From: Ignavibacteriales bacterium
GTDB lineage: Bacteria; Bacteroidota; Ignavibacteria; UBA10030; UBA8401
Assembly (NCBI GenBank): GCA_016182545.1
Contig: JACPGG010000064.1
Span: 1-36,074, forward strand
Length of the DNA stretch: 36,074 bases
Direction: 5' to 3'
Each line of letters opens with the position of its first letter. Positions within the stretch are counted from its first letter, which is position 1. Made by a program: the position numbers and the translations under genes. Positions 23,959 through 32,287 of this stretch are shown piece by piece. The notes beneath the pieces were generated by a model that was not told where the DNA came from, ran no database searches, and saw only the letters and a list, made by a program, of their open reading frames with translations.

Positions 23959-24723
23959 ATGAAAAAAATCATTACTGCTGCATTGCTGATTCTTATTTCG
24001 TCATGTGGAATTGCCCAGAACTCTGCGGGCGATGCGGCAAACATCGAACCGCGCTATATAATAGATACACCAACCGCCGGATTGCTGAAACGAGGCGCTT
24101 TCTCTTTTGAATCCAACTTTTTCCAGGATGGCGGCGTGATGTTCGGTCTGTATGCAGGTGCGTTGGATCGTTTGACATTTGGCGTCTCATACGGCGGCGT
24201 CGGCATCATCGGCAAGAACAAAGTGAACGGACAAAAACTTCCCGGTGTGATGGTGAAGTATCGGTTGATCGATGAAACGGAAGTGATGCCGGCGATCGCG
24301 TTCGGATTCGATTCTCAGGGGAAAGAGACATACATCGATTCACTCGAACGATACACGATCAAGTCCAAAGGAATTTTTATTGCGGGGAGCAAGAATTACA
24401 CGATGCTCGGATTTCTTTCGTTCCATGGCGGTGTCAACTGGAGTATGGAGAAGAAAGACGGCGATAAAGATATGAACGTATTCGCCGGTGTTGAAAAATC
24501 GATCGGACAGGAATTATCGTTCCTTGCAGAATATGATTTCGCATTCAACGACAATCACGGTTTGGCATTTGGAAAAGGGAACGGATATCTCAATGCCGGT
24601 TTGCGCTGGTCTCTTGCCAGCGGATTGACACTCGGGTTCGACCTTAAAAACATTGTGAAAAATCAAAATAACGTGACATTTGCAAATCGGACATTAAAGG
24701 TTGAATATGTCCGGACGTTTTAA
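23959..24723 (+). CDS. Secreted outer-membrane beta-barrel-like protein
   Basis: This protein of 254 residues has a signal peptide (MKKIITAALLILISSCGIAQ). A lipobox-like ISSC occurs, so it may be a lipoprotein (Cys16) or be cleaved after Ala19. The mature part shows alternating strands (GVMFGLYAGALDRLTFGVSYGGVG) and ends LKVEYVRTF with a C-terminal Phe, as in many outer-membrane barrels. ATG 23959 is chosen over TTG 23944, which lies in a promoter-like TAACTTTT box (23938-23945). The family is not recognised; a porin-like role is inference. Confidence 0.75.
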   Translation: MKKIITAALLILISSCGIAQNSAGDAANIEPRYIIDTPTAGLLKRGAFSFESNFFQDGGVMFGLYAGALDRLTFGVSYGGVGIIGKNKVNGQKLPGVMVKYRLIDETEVMPAIAFGFDSQGKETYIDSLERYTIKSKGIFIAGSKNYTMLGFLSFHGGVNWSMEKKDGDKDMNVFAGVEKSIGQELSFLAEYDFAFNDNHGLAFGKGNGYLNAGLRWSLASGLTLGFDLKNIVKNQNNVTFANRTLKVEYVRTF

Positions 24724-24729
24724 CTAAAT

Positions 24730-24762
24730 AGATTTCCGAAATCTCAAAGATTTCGGAAATCT
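24730..24762. repeat. 15-bp perfect hairpin downstream of the barrel gene
   Basis: AGATTTCCGAAATCT (24730-24744), loop CAA, AGATTTCGGAAATCT (24748-24762). It lies 7 bases after the stop at 24723. No U-run follows (the next bases are GCTACG), so it is not a standard terminator. It may protect the 3' end of the message or stop transcription in another way. Confidence 0.6.
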
Positions 24763-24896
24763 GCTACGAAGGAAAAACACACCATAGCACTTGCTTCTGT
24801 TTGATTAATCCTGCACTATAGTATAGTTGTCCAATACGTGGGAATGAATTATAACCGCAAGCTGTTCATACTTATGAACAAATTACGAGGTGCGAT

Positions 24897-25952
24897 ATGA
24901 AAACCGCGATGAGATCTTTTCCAGTTTATTTCTTGATGATTATTGCCGCGACGTTGACCGGGTGTTATACCGAGTTCGCCGCAAGTGAATCAAGCGATTA
25001 TAGTGACGACGGTTATTATACAGACACCGATACAACGTATGATGACGAAGGCACTGTCACGATCAATAACAATTATTATCTTGATGATGATTATCGCAGA
25101 TCGCGTTTTCGCTTGTCATTCAACTATTACTACCCAACATATCATTCATCGTGGATATCCGGTTACTATCATTCATTCTATGATGATTATTACTGGGGAT
25201 GGCATCGTCCGTGGTGGTGGTATCATCATTATCCCCAGTATACGATAATCTATCCCAATCCGTGGTGGCCACCAATCTATGATCCATGGTACCCTTACCC
25301 ATATTATCCGGGTGGTGTGTACTATCCCCCTTACTATTCACCCCCGCAGTATGGATACAATCCTCCAGCCAATCCAGGAAGAGTCCGAACCGATGGATCG
25401 ACCCGTGATCCGCGCGACCCGGGAGGAAGAACGAGACCGATTCCAACTCCAACAACGCCGGGAACAACGATTGCGACGGGAGGAACACCAGCTAGAGAAA
25501 GGATCCCAGAAGTAAAAGCGATACCTGTGGATGAAAGACAGAGAGAAGAAATACCATGGTGGAAAAAAGTAAACAGCACTTCTCCTCCGGAGAAGCGAGC
25601 ACGCGTTGTCGATGGAACGGACAAACAATCGCCTCGTGATAATCGTACAATGACTTCGCCGCCGCAAAAGAAAGCACAACGTGAAGATCAACCGGCGTAC
25701 ACACCTCCAAAAAATAAACAACGGGAACAAAAGAGGGTAAATGAAGGTGCAACAAACAAACCTGCATATAATCCTCCCAGACGATCTGTTCCTCAAAATG
25801 AAGGGAAATCGAGTGACAGACCGCGCGAAGAACGCAGGACTTATTCACCTCCGCCGGCTCAACAGGCACCACCACAATCCTCACCACCTCGTAGTAACGG
25901 CGGAAGTTCTGGTGGTTCCGGCAATGGCGGCGGGAGAAAGAGAGCCGATTAA
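24897..25952 (+). CDS. Tyr/Trp/Pro-rich low-complexity lipoprotein
   Basis: This is a 351-residue lipoprotein with lipobox LTGC (Cys23). Mature regions in order: an Asp/Tyr/Ser-rich stretch (24-60), a segment extremely rich in Tyr, Trp, His and Pro (about 70-160, for example WGWHRPWWWYHHYPQY and YPYPYYPGGVYYPPYY), then a Pro/Arg/Thr/Gln-rich basic region, ending in a Gly/Ser-rich tail and KRAD. No enzyme domain is visible. Aromatic and proline-rich surface lipoproteins often act in envelope structure or adhesion, but the role here is unknown. It is followed after 2 bases by a shorter relative starting GCYT, suggesting duplication and divergence. Confidence 0.8.
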   Translation: MKTAMRSFPVYFLMIIAATLTGCYTEFAASESSDYSDDGYYTDTDTTYDDEGTVTINNNYYLDDDYRRSRFRLSFNYYYPTYHSSWISGYYHSFYDDYYWGWHRPWWWYHHYPQYTIIYPNPWWPPIYDPWYPYPYYPGGVYYPPYYSPPQYGYNPPANPGRVRTDGSTRDPRDPGGRTRPIPTPTTPGTTIATGGTPARERIPEVKAIPVDERQREEIPWWKKVNSTSPPEKRARVVDGTDKQSPRDNRTMTSPPQKKAQREDQPAYTPPKNKQREQKRVNEGATNKPAYNPPRRSVPQNEGKSSDRPREERRTYSPPPAQQAPPQSSPPRSNGGSSGGSGNGGGRKRAD

Positions 25953-25954
25953 GT

Positions 25955-26356
25955 ATGATGTATCCTAAATTAAAAATCATTGTTACACTGATAATTGTAC
26001 TGTGTATCAGCGGATGTTACACTGTGCTCATGACGCCGCAGGAATTTTTACAGAATCGCCAAGAAGAATCGACGGTCCGGTCTGACGCAGCATACCAGTT
26101 AAACTACAATCAAAACTGCATCACTTGTCACAGCAGCGCTGAGCTTGATGATCGCTATCTGGAATTGAGATCGTACGGTGTCATGACAGTGCACAATGGT
26201 ATTGTTCTTGAACCGACGGCATGGAATAATTCGTACGCGTCGCCGATCTATGAACCCGATCCGTACGGATGGTACACTCCCATTCCTTCACAACCATGGT
26301 GGATTCCACCGGCAACATCGGTTGCCACTTCAACAGGGAACACAAAGGGCCGGTAA
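25955..26356 (+). CDS. Lipoprotein with single CxxCH motif (frame ends early)
   Basis: This is a 133-residue lipoprotein with lipobox ISGC (Cys21). It has a single heme-type motif, Cys55-Ile-Thr-Cys58-His59 (NCITCHSS), and then an aromatic/proline-rich part (PDPYGWYTPIPSQPWWIPP). One CxxCH may bind c-type heme or zinc, but no other cytochrome features are seen. The frame stops at 26356. The adjacent frame carries on with a tail like that of the upstream lipoprotein (see 26343-26642), so the native product is probably longer and the gene is frameshifted. Confidence 0.65.
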   Translation: MMYPKLKIIVTLIIVLCISGCYTVLMTPQEFLQNRQEESTVRSDAAYQLNYNQNCITCHSSAELDDRYLELRSYGVMTVHNGIVLEPTAWNNSYASPIYEPDPYGWYTPIPSQPWWIPPATSVATSTGNTKGR

Positions 26357-26642
26357 TCGAGTTCGTAGTAATGGGTCAACACGGGATAATACAAAGGAAC
26401 ATGAACGTCCACAACCAACCCCAACGCAAGCAACACCGTCGCAACCTGTCGGAGGAACAACATCGACACCACCGTCAAACCCCCCTCCGGCAACAACTGT
26501 TGCCCCGCAGCCGGCGGCACAACAACCTGCAGCGACCACGAACAGCGGTGTGCGCAGTCGTACCGACAGCAAACCGGCAGACAGCAATAGCGGTCGGACA
26601 CGTGACAGCGGTTCATCGCGCGACGGAAACAGGCCACGATAA
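26343..26642 (+). pseudogene. Displaced C-terminal part of the CxxCH lipoprotein
   Basis: In a frame shifted by one base, QRAGNRVRSNGSTRDNTKEH continues into a Pro/Thr/Gln-rich stretch and ends SSRDGNRPR at 26642. The segment NRVRSNGSTRD matches GRVRTDGSTRD of the upstream lipoprotein, so this is the true tail of the gene at 25955. The shift lies around 26330-26350, near the A- and G-rich run at 26344-26349. It could be sequencing error, mutation or programmed frameshifting. The next gene starts 20 bases downstream. Confidence 0.65.
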
Positions 26643-26662
26643 ACTATTCTGATGAGGATCGT

Positions 26663-28108
26663 ATGAAGAGTATTCTGAAAATTTTATTGGTCTCTCTTTT
26701 CATCGTCTCACTTTCTGCGGCACAATTTTCCGAAGATGCGCTGCGATACTCCACTCGCGGCACCGGTGTCGGATCCCGTGCATTGGGGATGGGCAATGCA
26801 TATATCGGTGTTTCGGATGACTACAGCGCGTCTATTTGGAATCCGGCTGGTCTCGCGCAATTGCGCCGGCTTGAATTCACAGGAGGAGTCTCGAATTTCG
26901 GATTGACAAACGATGCGACATATTTGGGAACGAAAGCGACTGAGAACGTAACAGCGACATCACTTGATGACGTCGGTTTTGTCTTTCCATTTCCAACGGT
27001 GCAGGGGAGTCTTGTATTCTCATTCGGATACAACCGCATTGCCGACTATGCATCGGCTCATTCCTTCGATGGATATAATAACCAGAGTTCGATCATTCCT
27101 ACATTATATGATTCTGATGTAGCATTTGACGTTCCCTTCAATGTCTATCTCACCAATTCAGACGGATATACCTCGGTACAAGACAGTGTGCAACAAAGGG
27201 GTTTAATTAAAGAGGGTGGAAACCTCGGTCAATGGTCTTTTGCGGGAGCGATCGATGTAGAAGAAAATATCTCGTTTGGTGTCTCTCTTAATATCATGAC
27301 CGGTTCATATGAATATGCGCGCAACTATGTTGAGGAGGATATCAATAATGTGTACAACAACGCCCAGGCAAATTTACCGGTAGATTCTGCATACTTGCGG
27401 TTCAACAAATTCTATCACGATCGATATATCAACAGTGAAATTTCTGGAGGAGGGTTTACATTCGGGATGATGTATCGGTCTGACCGATACCGTGTTGGTA
27501 TCATTGCCAAAACCCCGACATCTGTCACAATTCGTGAGACGTACAGCGATGCCGGTGAAAGTGTGTTTGATCCTTCCGGTACATGGCAAGGCGGTCCCCC
27601 TCCCGTGACAAAGCATGAATTTGAAGCTACAAACGAATACGGCGTCAGTTCACCATGGACACTCGGTGTCGGTGCGTCGTTCTATATCATTCCCGAATTT
27701 TTAATTGCAGCAGACATCGAGAATACAGATTGGACACAAATGGAATTTACCGATAACTCTGTGTTGGAAAAAGAAAATCCTACCCTTCAAAAAGAATTCA
27801 GAGCGGTCACAAGTTATCGTCTCGGCGCCGAGATTGACGTTCCGAGCACCGATATTCGTTTACGCGGCGGATATTCACTTACCCCATCGCCGTACAAAAA
27901 CGACCCGAGTTCCTTTGATCAAACAGTATATTCGGCAGGTGCAGGGATTTTTTTACAGCGGAATGTCGTTTTGGACGCAGCAGTTGCATTCGGTTCGCAC
28001 AAATCATTCCGCAATCAATACACGTTCCGGGGGATTGTGAATGCATCCCGCACAGACGAATCCATCTCAACGACCACACTGAATATCACCTTAAGTTACA
28101 GATTCTAA
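26663..28108 (+). CDS. Outer-membrane transport protein, OmpP1/FadL/PorV-like
   Basis: This 481-residue protein has a Sec signal peptide (MKSILKILLVSLFIVSLSAAQ). The mature N-terminus, RGTGVGSRALGMGNAYIGVS then SIWNPAGLAQ, is typical of the FadL/OmpP1 and PorV-like barrels of Bacteroidota. Many strand-like segments follow, and the protein ends TTTLNITLSYRF with a terminal Phe, the usual barrel end. FadL-type proteins import hydrophobic compounds, whereas PorV-type proteins work with type IX secretion; the sequence does not decide. It probably shares a message with the two lipoprotein genes and is followed by a terminator. Confidence 0.85.
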   Translation: MKSILKILLVSLFIVSLSAAQFSEDALRYSTRGTGVGSRALGMGNAYIGVSDDYSASIWNPAGLAQLRRLEFTGGVSNFGLTNDATYLGTKATENVTATSLDDVGFVFPFPTVQGSLVFSFGYNRIADYASAHSFDGYNNQSSIIPTLYDSDVAFDVPFNVYLTNSDGYTSVQDSVQQRGLIKEGGNLGQWSFAGAIDVEENISFGVSLNIMTGSYEYARNYVEEDINNVYNNAQANLPVDSAYLRFNKFYHDRYINSEISGGGFTFGMMYRSDRYRVGIIAKTPTSVTIRETYSDAGESVFDPSGTWQGGPPPVTKHEFEATNEYGVSSPWTLGVGASFYIIPEFLIAADIENTDWTQMEFTDNSVLEKENPTLQKEFRAVTSYRLGAEIDVPSTDIRLRGGYSLTPSPYKNDPSSFDQTVYSAGAGIFLQRNVVLDAAVAFGSHKSFRNQYTFRGIVNASRTDESISTTTLNITLSYRF

Positions 28109-28134
28109 GAACATTCTAATGTGCGAATTCAGAC

Positions 28135-28166
28135 AAAAGCCGCCGATATGGGCGGCTTTTATTTTT
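28135..28166 (+). terminator. Intrinsic terminator after the FadL-like gene
   Basis: Perfect 10-bp stem AAAAGCCGCC (28135-28144) and GGCGGCTTTT (28151-28160) with loop GATATG, then ATTTTT (28161-28166). It ends the envelope operon 26 bases past the stop. Confidence 0.9.
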
Positions 28167-28170
28167 CAGC

Positions 28171-28201
28171 TTGTCTTTCAAATGAACATTCAATAGGTTG
28201 G
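28171..28201 (+). promoter_or_regulatory. Promoter of the pseudo-receiver gene
   Basis: TTG (28171-28173), 20 bases, then TAGGTTGG (28194-28201), one mismatch to TAnnTTTG. It follows the terminator by 4 bases and precedes the ATG at 28235. Confidence 0.5.
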
Positions 28202-28234
28202 TATTGGTATATGTGGTTTTAATAAGGGGGCGTC

Positions 28235-29413
28235 ATGTTCGGCAACAAACCTACCGCAGAACAACAAACACAATCACACAGAGAACAACTCTCAAAGCAT
28301 CTCAGAGGAGCGGATGAACATTTCCGGTACAATCGATTTGAAGAAGCATTGACGGAGATCGACAAAGCACTGGCACTCGATCCGAAAAGCGTCCTTGCCC
28401 GTTCATTCAAGGAACGGATCAAAATGATGCAAAAACGGGCACATCCGGATACGCCGCATGAGAAGACGATTGAGATGAGCGATGAAGAGAAACGTGTAAT
28501 AATTTCACGACTGCTGACATCGGCGGAAGAATGTGTTCGTGCCAACGATTACAAGGCGGCATTAAGTAAAATTGCGGAAGTGTACAAGATCGATCCGCAA
28601 AATGCATTTGCAAGAGCATATTCTGACAGAATCGATACGTTGCAACAGGAGCAACAGGCAGATGCAGGAAAATTTTTTGGGATCGCGAAACAATCACAAC
28701 CGATAAGCGCTCCGGAGGTGCACGGTGCATTCTTTATGTACCGCGAGTTGATGAAGGAAGTATGGGCTGATGGTAAGGTGACGGAAGATGAAGCGAAAGA
28801 ATTGAAAATTGTCCGTGATCTCTTCGGCATCACAGACAAGGAACACTTTGCGATCCAGCGCGATGTGAAAACGGGTGCGTATCTTGATGCGCTCCGTCTT
28901 GCGTGGCGGGACGGTGTGCTGACGATGAATGAGCAGGCGACCCTGGAACTGATGCGTCAGCGGTACGGTATTACAACAGAAGAGCATAAGACATGTCTGG
29001 GCAAGATCGAGGAAGCAAAAATGGGTATGCCGATGAAGGAAACGATCCTTATCGTGGATACAGATGCGGCACACCGCATCTCGCTCATGGGTTTTTTGAA
29101 AAAAATGAATTATGATGTGATGCTGGCTTCTTCCGTTGAAGAAGCGTTCCGGTTGATCGCGGATAAATTTCCGAATCTCGTACTGGCTGAATTGATGTAT
29201 TCACCACAGCAGCAGGACGGGTTCTCACTGTTCGAAAAATTACAGGAACATGAGACGCTCCGCAATGTGCCCTTTTTTTTCATGAGCAGATTAAAGGACG
29301 GGAAAGTGATCCGCGCAGCGCTGCGGCTCGGGTTGGATCTCTACTTTCCAAAGCCTGTCGATCAGGAATTATTGCTTGCTGCGGTTGAAGGACGGTTGAA
29401 AAAACGGATGTAA
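28235..29413 (+). CDS. TPR / helical-repeat / pseudo-receiver regulatory protein
   Basis: This 392-residue protein has three parts. Two TPR-like units (about 23-60 and 93-134) share pattern YNRFEEALTEIDKALALDP / NDYKAALSKIAEVYKIDP. A middle part (about 165-260) has a duplicated unit, ADGKVTEDEAKELKIV...FGITDKEH and RDGVLTMNEQATLELM...YGITTEEH. The C-terminal receiver (about 268-392) starts ETILIVDTDAAHR (acidic pair Asp275 and Asp277), with Ser351 and Lys373 as the usual switch residues. The phospho-acceptor Asp is replaced by Glu319 in LVLAELMYSP, so it is probably not phosphorylated and may mimic the active state. GGGGG (28224-28228) precedes the ATG. No histidine kinase is nearby. Confidence 0.8.
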   Translation: MFGNKPTAEQQTQSHREQLSKHLRGADEHFRYNRFEEALTEIDKALALDPKSVLARSFKERIKMMQKRAHPDTPHEKTIEMSDEEKRVIISRLLTSAEECVRANDYKAALSKIAEVYKIDPQNAFARAYSDRIDTLQQEQQADAGKFFGIAKQSQPISAPEVHGAFFMYRELMKEVWADGKVTEDEAKELKIVRDLFGITDKEHFAIQRDVKTGAYLDALRLAWRDGVLTMNEQATLELMRQRYGITTEEHKTCLGKIEEAKMGMPMKETILIVDTDAAHRISLMGFLKKMNYDVMLASSVEEAFRLIADKFPNLVLAELMYSPQQQDGFSLFEKLQEHETLRNVPFFFMSRLKDGKVIRAALRLGLDLYFPKPVDQELLLAAVEGRLKKRM

Positions 29414-29446
29414 GTATTGCACAAATCAAATATTTTGTAGATGTTT

Positions 29447-29475
29447 AACCACGTTCTGCGTGGTTTTTTATTTTT
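29447..29475 (+). terminator. Intrinsic terminator after the pseudo-receiver gene
   Basis: Stem AACCACG (29447-29453) and CGTGGTT (29459-29465), loop TTCTG, then TTTTATTTTT. It ends 11 bases before the Rieske gene ATG, so that gene must start from a very close or internal promoter, or by read-through. Confidence 0.9.
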
Positions 29476-29486
29476 AAATCCGGTCG

Positions 29487-30590
29487 ATGCATACACATAT
29501 CTTCCATATCATATCGAATGATGATCTGGTCGTTCAACCGATCGAGCGTGCGGAAACAATTCCCGCTCATTGGAATTACGGCGAAGAAATATTCCGTTTC
29601 GAGCGGGATCATCTCTTTTCACATCTTTACAATTTTGCCGGTCATACATCGCAACTCCAGCATCGGGGTGATCAGATTGTTGCAGAAGTTGCCGGGTCAC
29701 CGGTCATTCTTGTAAAGGGTGACGATGGGATGATACGAGGTTTTTACAATATCTGCCGCCATCGGAGCGGACCGCTGGCAACCGAAAATTGCAACTCGCG
29801 CGTGCTGCAATGCAAGTATCACGGCTGGACGTACTTGCTCGACGGGAGTTTGCGAGGCACGCCCAGATTCAACCGGACCGAACTATTCGATAAAAAAGAT
29901 TTCGGACTTTTTCCCATTTCAATTTCCGAATGGGAGGGAATGTTATTCGCGGCACCATCGCCGCCGCCGGTTCCGCTGAAGGAAATGGTCAAAAACATTT
30001 CAGACAGAATTTATCCTGAAAAACTTTCAACAAAAAAATTTGCACGGAGAATCATCTATCATGTGAAATGCAATTGGAAAGTATACGTTGATAATTACCT
30101 TGAAGGATACCACGTGCCGTTCGTTCATCCTGAGTTAGCAACACTGCTCGACTTGCAGGAATATGTGACCGAAACAAGCGAATGGCACTCGCTGCAATAC
30201 AGTCCTTTGAAAGATAACGACTCCGTATACGGAACAGGGCAAGCGTTCTACTATTTCATCTTTCCAAATTTCATGCTCAACATCCTTCCGGGACGGCTCC
30301 AAACGAACCTCGTTCTTCCGACATCGCACAACACCTGCAGAGTGATCTTCGATTATTTTTATGACGATGTTGATTCGGATGAATCTAAGAAAAAATTGGA
30401 AGAGGATCTCTTATACAGCGATTCGGTTCAGAAGGAGGATATCGAGATCTGCGAATACGTACAGCGCGGATTGGAATCGCGCGTGTATACGAAGGGAAGG
30501 ATCTCACCGGAGACCGAACTTGGCGTCTATCATTTCCAATCGCTTCTGAAGAATTTCTATCGAACATCCCTTCAGCGTGCGAGCCGATGA
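29487..30590 (+). CDS. Rieske non-heme iron oxygenase, alpha-subunit type
   Basis: This 367-residue enzyme resembles aromatic-ring hydroxylating and demethylating oxygenases. The Rieske [2Fe-2S] ligands are Cys90 and His92 (NICRHRSGP), then Cys109 and His112 (QCKYHGWTY). The catalytic domain has NWKVYVDNYLEGYHVPFVHPE with iron ligands His209 and His214. The third ligand is expected in QKEDIEICEYVQRGL near 315. The substrate is unknown, and no reductase or ferredoxin gene is adjacent. It starts an ATGA-coupled operon with an APC permease and a DinB protein, which may take up and process the same small molecule. Confidence 0.88.
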   Translation: MHTHIFHIISNDDLVVQPIERAETIPAHWNYGEEIFRFERDHLFSHLYNFAGHTSQLQHRGDQIVAEVAGSPVILVKGDDGMIRGFYNICRHRSGPLATENCNSRVLQCKYHGWTYLLDGSLRGTPRFNRTELFDKKDFGLFPISISEWEGMLFAAPSPPPVPLKEMVKNISDRIYPEKLSTKKFARRIIYHVKCNWKVYVDNYLEGYHVPFVHPELATLLDLQEYVTETSEWHSLQYSPLKDNDSVYGTGQAFYYFIFPNFMLNILPGRLQTNLVLPTSHNTCRVIFDYFYDDVDSDESKKKLEEDLLYSDSVQKEDIEICEYVQRGLESRVYTKGRISPETELGVYHFQSLLKNFYRTSLQRASR

Positions 30591-32287
30591 TTTTCACGAT
30601 CTCAGTCTACATTCTCTTCAATATGTTCTGGTCTTCGGTCGGATTGAGATGGATTGCACCGTCGCGAAGCGACTTGCTGTTTGCGGCGGCGCTTGGTGTT
30701 GCCCGTACGTTTCTGTGGTGGATATTCGGTCTTGTTGTGCTGTACACATCGTTGTTTTTGCAAGAATTTGAATTCAATACCGCAGCGACACGGATCGCAC
30801 TCTATATTTTTTTGTATGTGCCGCTGACGTGGATACAGTGGTCTATAATTGCACGGTACATTGCAAAGAGGAAGTATGCATGGAAGGAATTTCTCTTTGG
30901 AGCATCGGCAAAACATTTTTTGTGGAGAACGGTCGGTACCGTGATTTCGATCGTTCTTGAACTTCTGAACACATTCTTGTGGTCGCTCTTCATGCTCAAC
31001 GTCAGCAGCATGATCGGTTCCGGAATTTTCCTCGTGCCGGCGACCGTCGCACTCTACCTGCACACATCGTTCGATATCATTCTTGCATGGGTGATCGGCG
31101 GAATTATCAGTCTGTTCGGCGCACTGTCGTACGCAGAACTGGGCGCGATGATGCCGCATGCAGGCGGGCAGTATGTCTATTTGAAACGGACGTACGGTCC
31201 TCTCTGGGGATTTCTCTCCGGCTGGTCGTCGTTCACTGTCATCATGTCTGCGTCGATCGCGGCTGTCGCGGTCGGGTTCGCGCAATACATGACATATTTT
31301 ATTCCGATGAGCGGGACTGAAATAAAGATCGTTGCGATCATTTCGATACTCATTCTGACGTCGGTGAATATCGTCGGGACAAAATTCGGTGCACGGTTTC
31401 AAAATGTCATTACACTGAGTAAGATCGCATCGCTGGTAATACTGATCGCATCGGCAATCTATTTTTATTTTGCAACTCCACACCAATTTACTGCAGCGGT
31501 TGAATTGCAGCCAAAGGATTGGAATGCGTATCTCTCATCGTTCGGGATGGCAATGCTGGCGATCCTCTGGGCATACGACGGCTGGGTCGATCTCAGTTTT
31601 GTTGCCGGAGAGGTTGAGCAGCCGGAGCGTTCCATTCACCGCTCGCTCATCATTTCCACTCTTATGATCATCCTTCTCTATGTTGCAGTAAATCTTTCTT
31701 TCCTTGTTGTGCTTCCCGTTTCATCAATGGCGTCTTCACATTTTGTCGCTTCCGATGCCGCAGTACAAATGATGGGAGATGCGGGCGCTTCGTTCATCGC
31801 TGCGGCGGTGATGATCTCGATGCTCGGTGCAAATCAATCGTTTATCCTTACGGCGCCGCGGATCTATTATGCGATGGCGAGAGAGGGACTGTTTTTCAGT
31901 CAGATGCAATTGCTTCACGCGACGCGTCGCACGCCGGTAATCGGATTGCTCGCACAGGCAGCATGGGCGAGCATGCTTGTGCTGCTCGGAACATTCGATC
32001 AATTGATCACGTATATCGTTTTTGCGATCTGGATCTTCTATGCAATGTCATGTACCGCGGTGATCATCCTTCGCAAAAGAAATCCTGACGCACCGCGTCC
32101 TTATAGAGTATGGGGCTACCCATATACACCGATTATTTTTATATTGTTCGCACTCGCACTGGTTGCGAATACGATCATTGAAAGTCCACGCGATGCGGCA
32201 ATTGGACTCCTGCTCGTGTTTTCGGGAGTTCCCGCATATTGGTATTGGAGCAGAAAAAAAAATCAGATTGAGAAAGGTGAACAATGA
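30587..32287 (+). CDS. APC-superfamily amino acid permease with N-terminal membrane extension
   Basis: This is a 566-residue membrane protein. From about residue 130 it is an APC-type transporter. TM1 ends in the conserved SMIGSGIFLVPA (141-152), with SLFGALSYAELGAMMPHAGGQYVYL and the later YAMAREGLFF. Transporters of this group carry amino acids with protons or by exchange. The first 125 residues hold about three more helices that are not part of the APC fold and look like a separate small membrane protein. This is either a real fusion or an in-frame deletion joining two genes. The start overlaps the Rieske gene by 4 bases (ATGA), and the stop overlaps the DinB gene start by 4 bases. Confidence 0.82.
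   Translation: MIFTISVYILFNMFWSSVGLRWIAPSRSDLLFAAALGVARTFLWWIFGLVVLYTSLFLQEFEFNTAATRIALYIFLYVPLTWIQWSIIARYIAKRKYAWKEFLFGASAKHFLWRTVGTVISIVLELLNTFLWSLFMLNVSSMIGSGIFLVPATVALYLHTSFDIILAWVIGGIISLFGALSYAELGAMMPHAGGQYVYLKRTYGPLWGFLSGWSSFTVIMSASIAAVAVGFAQYMTYFIPMSGTEIKIVAIISILILTSVNIVGTKFGARFQNVITLSKIASLVILIASAIYFYFATPHQFTAAVELQPKDWNAYLSSFGMAMLAILWAYDGWVDLSFVAGEVEQPERSIHRSLIISTLMIILLYVAVNLSFLVVLPVSSMASSHFVASDAAVQMMGDAGASFIAAAVMISMLGANQSFILTAPRIYYAMAREGLFFSQMQLLHATRRTPVIGLLAQAAWASMLVLLGTFDQLITYIVFAIWIFYAMSCTAVIILRKRNPDAPRPYRVWGYPYTPIIFILFALALVANTIIESPRDAAIGLLLVFSGVPAYWYWSRKKNQIEKGEQ

Noticed and set aside
26109-26133. c-type cytochrome based on CxxCH
   Set aside because: There is a single motif and no distal ligand or known cytochrome context; kept only as a possible heme or metal site.
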